64,000 nucleotides of DNA from Marvania coccoides (lineage: Eukaryota > Chlorophyta > Trebouxiophyceae > Chlorellales > Chlorellaceae), in contig OY978108.1 of assembly GCA_963854735.1 (NCBI GenBank), forward strand, positions 558,001 to 622,000, written 5' to 3'. Positions 11,801-20,911 of the stretch are shown here, piece by piece (within the stretch, counting starts at the first letter, position 1; the number at the start of each line of letters is the position of its first letter). The translations under genes and the position numbers were made by a program. Under the pieces are notes generated by a model, which saw only the letters and a program-made list of their open reading frames with translations, was not told the DNA's origin and made no database searches.

Positions 11801-14162
11801 AATAAATAATTTAGCATTTCCAATAATGCGTCAAGAACAACCAAATTCGGGTGAGAATAATAATATTTTTAAAGCTTGATAAATCGTCTCAATTCGCTAA
11901 TTCTATTGCAGCTCGAATGGGAATACACGGTTGTTGGTATTATTTACCCGTACTTTTCTTCGTCGTCTGACGAGCCCGCCATGCCTTCCACCAGCGCCCT
12001 GATGTTGGACGGCAGGCCAGGAGACAAAGCACGGCGTAAGATGCTGCTGCCACGCTGGGAGAGCTTCTGGGGCGTGCCCGTGGGGGAGGAACCGTTGATT
12101 GAAAGCCTGGAAGACTCGGGGTCCACTAGTTTACGTACTTTGGTCCAATCTACGCCTCGCAGCAGCTCATCCTCGTCTGAAAGGTAAATGTGAGTACACG
12201 TGAGTAGTGTGACGAGATGATGATAGTAAAATGAGAATAACATGTATACACTGTAAAAACTTAAAGCAGCTCACCGTGCTTGAGGTCTTCGATGGCTTCC
12301 TTGGTGTGCTTGGCCAAAGCCTTGTGCGCCCTCTGCATCATTCTGGCCTTGGCCGGCGGCATCTCCAGCAGCCCACACCACCTCAGTACCGCAGGCAACG
12401 TTGGCGCATTCACCACCAGGGTCAAAATTACGATACACGACGTCATGAAAGTAATTTGTGCCGTAATCTGCTCCTCTTGAAGTTCTCGAGCCAGCTGGGC
12501 ATCGTCATCGCGTTCTGTGGCCCTGCGGTGGGAAGCCACGACCACCATTGCCATGATAAGCGACAGAGCGCCTCGCAAGCCGCCCCAAGCGATGAAAGGC
12601 AGCGACCGGGCGGGCAAGGCAGCTCGGGGCGTCCAGAAACTAAACAGCGTATTGAGGCAGTACACCCCTAGCGCACGCACGATAAACATGGCGGCGTAGA
12701 CCACGGGCACCGCCACCAGGCACTGCTGCAGCAAAGCGCCGTGGAGTTCCGGGGTGGCTCGCAGAAGAAAGTTCGCAGCAGTGGCGCCTCCCAGCACGAA
12801 AACGACGCCGTTGAACATCACACCGAGTGTTTCTTGCACCGCGTCCATTTGAGGGCTCTCGTCGCTGTTTGCAAGCTCGAATTTGGAGGTGGAGGCGCCG
12901 TAGAGACCGAAGACGACCACTGAGATGACCCCGGACACGGCCAGAGGGGAGTGCTCAGAGAGGTAGAAAGAGAGGTAGGACATGGCTTGGATGAGACCCA
13001 GCTGGTGGGGCAAGCTCCTACAAGAGATATTACGAAATTAATTATTTTTGCAAGGCTACCAGCAACAGTGTTCTTGAGCCTTGAAACCTCGACTATGGCG
13101 CTGTGCAAGGGAACCAACTTTGACGTAGGAATTTTGCTGAAGCTCGAGCAATAAAAGGGTTCCGCACCTTGTAGATCGGCGCAGCACGCGCAGCATGCGC
13201 AGCGTGAGCCATCCCAGTATCAGGCCAACGAGGGCGCCCCCGGCAGAAAGTCGGAAAATTTCGAGCGCCATTCCAGGGAGGATCTCAGGAGAGGCATCGC
13301 CACCGCCGTCACGTCCGGCTTGAACCGCTGACAGGAACACGGAGAAAACCTGCGATTTGAAAATAAAAGATGTTGGGTGCTGACCAGGAAAAAAATCGTG
13401 AATTATGATGGCAAATTAGCGGCTACGTACCACGAGAGAAGAAGCGTCGTTGAACAGAGATTCTCCTTCCATCAGCACTGTGATCTCCGCGGGACCTTCA
13501 GCCGCTTTGATGAGTGCAGAGACCGCGAGAGCATCAGTGCTGGCGAGCGTCGCCACAAAAAGACCGGCGTGGCGCCACTGCGATCGTCAAATATAATTTA
13601 AAAAATATTATAAAAATAAAAGGGCAGAATTTGTGATATTTAACCGCGAATTTCCGCATTTTAAACTCACTGTCCAGCCGAATTTTTCGAAACCCAGGAC
13701 GCTCGTGATTACAGGCGTTAGAATAGCTGTTGTCGCAAGCACTAGGCCGAACGCATAGGTTATGATGTGATGGAAAACCTTGCGGAACAAAAAGAAGTCG
13801 ATGTCGAGAGCAGCAGTTGCCAACAAAGGTGGTAAAAAACTAATTAATAATATCTCAGGCGGAGTCCCCAGCACCAGCGTGAACGCATTTCCAATTCTTC
13901 CCAAGTTTTTCGAGTAGACAACGACCTCGATCGCAGCACCAAAGATGAGCGCAAAAACAGGAGCAAGTTTGGGCGACGATATGAAGAGGAAACAGGCGAG
14001 CACTGCGGCCCCACCGAGGAATAAAAATAGGTCAGCCTCTCTGTCAGGGACAGGGCAAAAGTTATAAGCGTCGCTCCAGTCCACACGATGTGTATAATTC
14101 ACGCTCGCGTCGCAAACTGCTGACTCGATCATGGCTGCAACCAAATTTTTACTCCGTGCCAA
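8868..14162 (-). CDS. SOS1: SOS1-type plasma-membrane Na+/H+ antiporter with cyclic-nucleotide-binding-like domain
   Basis: Eleven exons (descending): 14162-13671, 13577-13431, 13349-13168, 13017-12275, 12176-11948, 11786-11034, 10944-10609, 10440-10161, 10058-9735, 9626-9289, 9129-8868; 1361 aa. Residues 1 to about 520 are a multi-pass CPA1 exchanger: ILLISFLPPLLATAALDIDF, the ion-site helix with ATLASTDALAV (Asp179) and MEGESLFNDAS (Asn207-Asp208), and FIAWGGLRGALSL. A low-complexity, acidic region follows (about 520-790). A helical region and a cNMP-binding-like domain come next (LPFFSELAPATLDRILRV to GLVQVSTEN, roughly 1000-1100), as in plant SOS1/NHX7. Known members extrude Na+; ligand binding by the cNBD is not established. 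The 9734 donor is GC (GCAAGT). An alternative start is Met at 14132. Confidence 0.9.
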
Positions 14163-14849
14163 AAGCCAGTCTCATTTCTCTCTCGATTCAAGTTAACGAA
14201 GCAAAGTATTTTTGGAGAGTGTCGAAGGCATGAATTCCACAAGCTCGGCTGTCTCTCGATTTTTTTATTATTCTCCCCCACCAGGAAAAAAAACACGAAA
14301 CTGTCTTTGCTTGGTCAATTCACGGGACCGGGCAAATTTATAATCGACTCGAAGTTGTACAAAATTATCCACACCAGTCAGCCGCCTTGTCATAAGTGAA
14401 GGACCCTTTTGATTCCTTCCCCAATTGCGATTCCCCCCCCAACGAAATGTCACCCAATCCCATACGGATTTGTCGGCAGTAACGACCATGGCACTCCTAA
14501 ATGTCGTGGGGCAATGGCCTGGCATGCAACTCCGCTGGTTCTTCCTCTGCCCATGCAATGCAATCATGCAGCATGATGCTTGCCGCTTACTCTCAACTGA
14601 ACTCCTCATGACTAATTACTAATTCTTAAATTTCCAGCGACATAACTAAACTGAAATCAAGAATTCTCCCACCAAACAAGTTCGAGAGCTTCATCGCTGC
14701 CGCTGCCGAGTCCCGCCAAGTACCATTATCGCTGCAGCACCCACGACCACTAAAACCCTCAAAGCCCTGGCTCTCACCTGCAGGCCACAAGCCAGCCAAA
14801 GGAAGGAGTAGAAAAAACAATCATCATTCTTGCTTTGTTTTCTCCCTTT
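14163..14849. other. intergenic between SOS1 5' end and VMS1 3' end
   Basis: Both flanking genes are on the minus strand, so this holds the SOS1 promoter and the VMS1 3' UTR. No ORF or RNA structure stands out. A short run of eight C lies near 14434. Confidence 0.35.
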
Positions 14850-16496
14850 CTACCAAAGGCGCTGCTGAGAGGAGGCCTGCTGCAGCGCTTTTGCTCTCGC
14901 CTCTGCGGCGGCAGCCATTCGGGCTCTCCTCGATGCAGCGTCCTCAGAGGCCAGGGGGCGAGAGCTCAGGCGAGCAGGCACACTTGCCTGAGCAGGGGGT
15001 GGCGCCGCAGCGGCCGGCTTCTTGGGCAGAGCAGCTTTCCTCGCGGCCGCAGCTGCCGCCGCCGCCGCCACTCGCGCAATTTCGTCTTCCGCTGCCTCCT
15101 GCGCCGCCTGAGCAGAGGCTTGCGCGCTCTCCGCCTTCTCCGCCTTTTCCGCCTGCCGCTTCTCCCGCTGCTTCTGCTTCTGCAAGCTCCGCTTCTCCGC
15201 TTTTTTCGCCGCTGCTTTCAACTCTGCCGCTCTCGCCGCCTCTTCGGCAGCCTCGTGTGCCGCAGCTTCACTCTTTGCAGCAGTCTCTTTCTCCACCGCC
15301 CTCTCTTTTCGTTCCTCCAACCTTTCCTCCGCAGTTTCCCCACTTCTCCTCGCCTCTTCAACTGCAGACAGCAGCGGCGTGGCGTCGTACGCGGTCAGCA
15401 GCACCCGCACCACGCGCTTTATCTCTGAGAGCGTCGGTCTGCGGGTGACAAACGGCACTTTTCGCACCTTGGGGTCGCCTTTTGGTAGCATCGGAGCGTC
15501 ACCTCCCATTAGAGTCCTTCCATTTGACCCAGGAGCCGCAACCAGGATCAAACTACAGCTCTCGAGCTCACCTTTCCACTCCTTCAGCGTTTCCGCCACG
15601 TCGCGGTGCAGCGCCATCTCGTTGTGCCGCCGCAGGCGGGACCCCGCAGATTTTGCAAACTTCCCGCTGGCATCTTTTGTCGACTGCTTGCCGCCCGCTT
15701 TCGCGCGCACCACGTACTTGTGGAACGACTTGTGCACGATCTCGCGCACCGCGGCGTCGGCAGCGGCGGACAGCGCCTTCCCCGTTGCCGCTGAAGCTTT
15801 TTCCTTCTTCCCTGCTGCCGGCCGTGTCACCTCCAAAATCGCGGCGGAAAAGTGGCCTCCGCGGAAGAGAATGACCGCCCACCGCCCGCCGTCGGTGGCC
15901 AGATGTCGTAGCTCCGAGAGGCACGCTGCAGGGGAGGGAGCCTCTGATTTTCGCTCCCGGTCATGAGCTACTAGGCACCGCCACACCGCCAAGTGCTTTC
16001 CTTGATCTGGAGCAGCGAAAACGAACTGGGGACCGTTGATTTGGCCTCCACTACCGCTGAGGTCGTCTTCTGCGTCGTTTCCTTCGTCGGAGGAAGCGTC
16101 AGAGTCGCTGCCTGAGAGGGAACCAAGTACATCCCGATCCTCGCCGCCGTCACTTTCTATTAGCGAAAAGAAAGATTGCTCGGTGACGGGGTCCAGCCCC
16201 GCGAGCCGCCGCTTCACGTTGTAGCGATGCCAGTCGGTCTTGAAGTGCAGGCGCTGCTCCTCGGCGGAAGAAAAGGGCGGCAGCGAGGCGTCTGCTCCAA
16301 TGCCGCATGCCAGGCAGGTGCTGCCGCCGGAGGTGGACGCCTGCGGCTGTGCGGTGTTCTCGGAGAGGTCGAGCGCTTCCAGAGCGTGCTCGGCAAGGGA
16401 GGCTGAAGGGATGCTGCTGCTGGATGCTTCAGTTGAACGTTCGTCGGCCAAGAGCGCCAGGTCCAGCGAGAATATGGTGCCTATGGGCACTGCCAT
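14850..16496 (-). CDS. VMS1: VMS1/ANKZF1-type peptidyl-tRNA release factor of ribosome quality control
   Basis: Intronless, 548 aa. Vms1/ANKZF1 frees nascent chains from stalled 60S subunits and works with Cdc48/p97. A Rei1-like zinc finger (Cys61, Cys64, His84, His90; CLACGIG then FKTDWHRYNVKRRL) opens the protein. The VLRF1 release domain spans about 203-365: WAVILFRGGHFSAAIL, SFHKYVVRAKAGGKQSTKD with the catalytic-loop glutamine at Gln271, and SLILVAAPGSNG. There are no ankyrin repeats; instead an Ala/Glu/Lys-rich coiled coil (about 390-480) and a C-terminal RRARMAAAAEARAKAL that fits a VCP-interacting motif. It starts 206 bp from divergent DDRGK1. Identity is strong; the VIM motif is an inference from sequence. 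Confidence 0.92.
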   Translation of the reverse strand: MAVPIGTIFSLDLALLADERSTEASSSSIPSASLAEHALEALDLSENTAQPQASTSGGSTCLACGIGADASLPPFSSAEEQRLHFKTDWHRYNVKRRLAGLDPVTEQSFFSLIESDGGEDRDVLGSLSGSDSDASSDEGNDAEDDLSGSGGQINGPQFVFAAPDQGKHLAVWRCLVAHDRERKSEAPSPAACLSELRHLATDGGRWAVILFRGGHFSAAILEVTRPAAGKKEKASAATGKALSAAADAAVREIVHKSFHKYVVRAKAGGKQSTKDASGKFAKSAGSRLRRHNEMALHRDVAETLKEWKGELESCSLILVAAPGSNGRTLMGGDAPMLPKGDPKVRKVPFVTRRPTLSEIKRVVRVLLTAYDATPLLSAVEEARRSGETAEERLEERKERAVEKETAAKSEAAAHEAAEEAARAAELKAAAKKAEKRSLQKQKQREKRQAEKAEKAESAQASAQAAQEAAEDEIARVAAAAAAAAARKAALPKKPAAAAPPPAQASVPARLSSRPLASEDAASRRARMAAAAEARAKALQQASSQQRLW

Positions 16497-16702
16497 TTTG
16501 ATTATTTGTTAAAATTCTAATGTTTTCCTCTGGAATAGAGAAAGAGAGGAAGAAGACAGCAGCTCGCTCACGCACTAATAGCATTTCATTTCACACTCGC
16601 AAGTCATTAGTTTTTATTTATACTATATGACATATGCGTGTTATTAGAATGCGCTGATCAGATCACCGCACAGGCACCACTCGGAGATAAATTAAAATAA
16701 AA
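16497..16702. promoter_or_regulatory. shared divergent promoter VMS1 / DDRGK1
   Basis: Only 206 bp separate the two start codons on opposite strands. The segment is AT-rich (for example TTTTTATTTATACTATATGA at about 16611) and must hold both promoters and 5' UTRs, so common control is likely. Confidence 0.55.
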
Positions 16703-17713
16703 ATGCTTGGTATAATCTTGTTGTCCATACTCCTGACCGTCGTGGGCATTGGCGTCTACTTCAAATTCAAGAGCTTCGAAAGCGTCAAACAGCATGACGA
16801 GGTGCGCTCCTTCAACGAAGTCTTTACTCAACTGAAATGATTGATCACTTAAATTTTCAGCTTGATCCCCCCCCCTTTTATTCCCTTTTTAATAACATCG
16901 GTTCGTTCCCTATACGCGCAGCCCGACATCTTTGACGCGCAGGCTCTGCGCGGGATGAACAGAATGCAGGCTGGGCTGCGTCGCAGGCGGGCGGGCGGAC
17001 GCGGTCCTGTTGAAGACTCTGAGGAATCGGACGAAGACGACGGTGCAGGCGGAGGCGGCGGTCGCAGACGCAACAACCGACGGGCGCGCCGGCGCGGGGG
17101 CCGCCGGGCAGATGACGAAGACGACAGTGAAGGCGATGACGGCGGAGAAAACCCTCAAGATAAAGCTTTTTCTCGACGGGACGCGTACGAAGCCAAGCGC
17201 GCGGCACGGGACGTGGAGCGCGAGGCGCTGGAGGCGGCGCAAGAGGCGGAAATTAGGCGCGCTGCGGAAGAGCGAGCGAAGAAAGAAGCGGAGGAGGCAG
17301 AGAAGTGGATGGCCACGTTTTCAGTGGAGGCAGCTGGAGAGGAGGCGATAAGTGCAGAGGAAGGGGAGCGGCTGATGGAGCGCATGGCGGAGTACCTGCA
17401 ACGCCGCAAAACGGTGGCTTTGGAGGAGCTGGGGGCCGAATTTTCCATGCGCACGGCGGAAGCTGTCGGGAAGGTGAGGGAACTCGAGAGTGAGGGGCGA
17501 ATCACCGGGGTCATGGACGACAGAGGAAAGTTCATTTACGTGAGCAGGGAGGAGATGACGGCAGTGGCTGATTTCATTAGGGGCAGAGGCAGAATCGCGA
17601 TTGCAGAGCTGGCGGCGAAAAGTGCAACGCTGATCGATTTGGAGGGCAAAGCGACGCCACTGGATAAAGATGGAGTAGGGGCGTTGGTTGAGGAACTGGA
17701 GCTAGAGTCTTAA
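16703..17713 (+). CDS. DDRGK1: DDRGK1/UFBP1, ER-anchored adaptor of the UFM1 ligase
   Basis: Exons 16703-16801 and 16922-17713; 296 aa. Residues 2-22 are a hydrophobic ER signal anchor (LGIILLSILLTVVGIGVYFK). An acidic/arginine-rich disordered region follows, then a long charged coiled coil (about 110-165), then the winged-helix/PCI-like C-terminal domain containing the name-giving DDRGK (Asp232 to Lys236) in VMDDRGKFIYVS. In characterised species it holds UFL1 at the ER and takes part in UFMylation of ribosomal protein uL24 at stalled ER ribosomes. This small first exon ends in a GTGCGC donor. It lies head-to-head with VMS1. Confidence 0.93.
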
Positions 17714-17957
17714 GCCGTGAGTTTAAATGAAAAAGCTCTCTTGATTTTGTTAACGGGGAATTAATCCAATGGACGCATAATGCAACGGCATGGCATGATC
17801 TTCATAGTAAATGTCAAGATGAAGGATTAACAGCATTAAGTGTATGTCATGATGGAAAAAGCAAGTACAACACTAGTCAACTGAGAAGGAAGAAGGGCAG
17901 TAAAAAAATATAAAGAATTAAGATAGCAAGGGGGAAAAAGGAACTGAAATTTCATTA

Positions 17958-19596
17958 TTAGCACTGTGCTCCTGCAGCAGCAGCGGCAGCGAGCGGTCGC
18001 TCTCCTTCCTCTTCTCCTTTATCGTCGTTTCCAGCGCCCTCAATTTCATTCATCGCCTCCTCTTCACGCTGCTGCTCTGCAATGGCAGCTTCTCTGGCCG
18101 CGTCTGCCTCCATTTTAGCCAGCTTCCTGCAAATAAAACACAAAAAACACATGGAAACAGGCAATGCGCCAGTGAGAAACCATCTTATTTCCAGTATAAG
18201 CAACAACAAAGACGTCCCCATCTATTAAAAAAAAACCGGGAAAATAGGCGCCTCCTTTCTCCTCACTTTGCGCTAATTTGGGCGATTGGGTAGCTCCTCC
18301 CCGTGGCTTCAGCCCGCCTGATGAGCTCCCGCGTGAATTCTTGCAGCGTGGGGATGTTGGCAAGCCCGCATTGTGGCCGGTTCAGCATATCCCGCATATC
18401 GATGAATTCAGTTAACCAAGGACCCAGCAGCTTGAACGCGTGGCCCTTGACCATGCGGAACGGCACGGGATGCTGCTCACACAGCTCTAGGTACCTAAAA
18501 TAGCAATAATACGGAAGAAAGAAAGAAATGTTAACTTGGGTTGATTTCATCGCAGAATATTGGCTTAAAAACACCAAAATTAGTATAGAAATTTCCCTGA
18601 AGAATAGGCGAGAAGTGAAGGTTTTAGAATTGAAGGATACGGCGTCAGTTTTGCTCACTCTAGCAGCATGGAAGGTCCGTCCATGAAGGTCATTTCCCCG
18701 CCCGGCAGCAGCCTCTTTGGCGAAAACAGTGCTGGGTCCGCCAGCAGCGACTCTGCCGACAGCACCCCGTCTGCGCCCGTGAACCGCAGACACGGCTCCA
18801 CGTCGTGCATCGTCTGGATGTTCCCGTTAGCCAGCACCGGCACCCGCAGCGCTTTCTTCACCGCCGCAATCGTCTCCCAGCACGCCAGATTCCCCCCAGT
18901 TTTTTTTTGATCCCGAGTGCGTCCATGGATGGCCACCATCGACGCCCCCGCGCGCTCCAGCATCGCCGCGTACGCCACGGTCTGCGACACGTCATCAAAT
19001 CGCCGAATTTTCACGGTCACCGGCACCGCCAAATCGCGAGCTAACCTGCGCACCATGGCCTCCACCAGCGGGAGGTTGTCCATGAGGTACGCCCCGTAGT
19101 TTCCCTTCTTTGCGATACGCTGGGGGCAGCCCAGGTTCACGTCAACGCCATCAACGTGAGGCTCTACGAATTTCGCTGCCGCCAGCAAAATATCAGGATC
19201 GTTCGCGCAGAACTGGGCCAGCACGGGGCGCTCTGAGGGTATGGTGTTGAAGTGCTCGGCGCGGTAGGGCGCGCCGTTGACAAAAAGGCGCGCGTGGAGC
19301 ATGGGCGTGTACGATGCGGTGGCTCCGTGGCGTTTGCATAAAAGGCGGAAAGGAAGCTCGCTCTGGTCGACCATGGGGGCCACCCAGTACTTGGGGGCGC
19401 CCATGGCGTTGAACCACGCCCAGGCAGCTTCGACGTGCGGTACCTCGGAGGCTGGATTGGCGTAGCCGTCGTGGGAGGCTTGCGGGGGAGCGGCCATGGC
19501 GGCGCGAGGCTGCTTTTTAGGACGGAGTGAAACTGAGTAGAAACGGGTGTGTTTGATGAGGCAGCGAGACTGTGACAATCCTGCTCGCATTTCCAC
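17958..19596 (-). CDS. DUS1: tRNA-dihydrouridine synthase, Dus1 type
   Basis: Exons 19596-18659, 18494-18267, 18126-17958; 444 aa. This FMN enzyme reduces uridine 16/17 in tRNA D-loops. Motifs in order are KYWVAPMVDQSELPFRLL, RPVLAQFCANDP, the active-site VDVNLGCPQRIAKKGNYGA, VTVKIRRF, MVAIHGRTRDQK (phosphate-binding histidine) and VPVLANGNIQ. The last 50 residues are a charged, alanine-rich tail. The first Met gives a 33-residue Arg-rich leader (MEMRAGLSQSRCLIKHTRFY) that could be a mitochondrial presequence; Met34 (19497) would give a cytosolic form, so dual targeting by alternative starts is possible but unproven. Head-to-head with MIC10. Confidence 0.93.
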
Positions 19597-19922
19597 GAAC
19601 AGGAGGAAAAATGAAGATTTAAAAAAAAATGAGAAAATTAAAGAGGGTCCCTCGCCATGTGCTAGTATGGCAGCCTAAGAATTTTTTGGAACATTTATTT
19701 TAATATTATAATTCGCACATTATAGCCCGGGCTTCATAATTTCCTATTGTCGACCTTGCTTTTTGCGCTCAAAATGAAAGCTTCCTATCTTGACGCTGGT
19801 TTCAATTTCTATAGACTGTCACACTGTACACCCCTACCAGCGCGCACGCCTTGGGTTACCGACTCTTGACAAATCTTTTTTGTGATCGTTTATTTTGAAA
19901 TAAACGAAATCAAACGATTACA
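19597..19922. promoter_or_regulatory. divergent promoter DUS1 / MIC10
   Basis: A 326 bp gap between divergent starts, AT-rich near both ends, with no ORF. No specific element was recognised. Confidence 0.45.
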
Positions 19923-20538
19923 ATGGGTGAAGAGACTGCCAGCACGCCGAGCCATCACTATATTGACGCTAAGTGGGACGCAGCCATTGACACCACCCTC
20001 CGCCGAGTTGTCTATGGCAGCTTGGCAGGTGGCGTCGCCGCTCTGGTGCTCTTCCGTGAGTTCTTATACCTCTAATTTATGAGTAACGAAGGGAGGTTCT
20101 TAAATAAGGCTATTGCGTTGTTCAATATGGTTTTCCAAAGCTTAAAATGAAAGCATCTGGCGGTGATTCACCACCATTCTCATTTATTTGAATAAAAACG
20201 TATTTAGTACAGAAATTTCATGATTTCAGCAAATATTGATTTAATATTTCTTTATTGCTTTTGTATGTAGGTGGACCCAGCGCGAGGGCAGCAGTGCTGG
20301 CGTTTGGAGCAGGATTCGGAGCGGGAACTGCCTACCATCAAAACCAGGCCTTGGTGAGACAATAAGGAAATAATACAGCATTTCGTTTATTCATACATTC
20401 AATATATCGCAGTTTTAAGGTTTTTACAATGTCTGTTTATCGGTGCCTGTGCGTGCTGGCCGTGTTTCCGCTTTTTTTTAATTCGATTTTTTTCAATGTT
20501 TTCAGTTCGAGGACGCACTGCGAAGCGCAACCAAGTAA
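19923..20538 (+). CDS. MIC10: MICOS complex subunit Mic10
   Basis: Three exons: 19923-20055, 20271-20353 and a tiny 20506-20538; 82 aa. Mic10 oligomerises in the mitochondrial inner membrane and bends it at cristae junctions. The family pattern is clear: DAKWDAAIDTTLRRVVYG, a first membrane hairpin with glycine spacing (GSLAGGVAALVLF), a short charged turn (RGGPS), and the glycine-rich second helix AFGAGFGAGTAYHQNQ. The last exon has only ten codons plus stop (FEDALRSATK) and is easily lost in automatic annotation. The size fits the family (75-100 aa). Confidence 0.9.
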
Positions 20539-20911
20539 GGCGGCGGTGAACTAAAGGATCTGGGGTGCCTAGCCGTGGCGCTGGGGATAAAATTTGGAGG
20601 AATGGGTGAAAAAACGATTCGTTCGCCGCAAGACGGGGCTCGCCGCAAAAAACCAAATTTGCAGCATTTTTAGTATGAATTGTTTGAAGAAATGGGCACA
20701 TGCATGTAACTAGCAGATAACAGAGCTGCCTCCCATGGTTGCATGGGCAAAATATTGCGAGTCCACCCGTCATGGGTCCACCCACCCATTTGAAACTCGT
20801 GGATGCTGGCGGCTCAAGAAAGAGAAGCCTGCTAATTTTTTTTTAGATAGAGAAAGAGCTGCCAAAGCATCATCACTATTGATTATTATAAACAATTTGA
20901 AGTGCAGCTGT
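20539..20911. other. intergenic between MIC10 and the eIF4G-like gene
   Basis: 373 bp with no ORF of note. It contains a short tandem duplication (GGTCCACCC/GTCCACCC near 20761-20788). It should contain the MIC10 3' UTR and the next promoter. Confidence 0.3.

Noticed and set aside
14835..15448. Plus-strand Leu/Ser/Pro-rich open frames within VMS1
   Set aside because: They are the antisense of the Ala/Glu coiled-coil codons of VMS1 and lack domain features.
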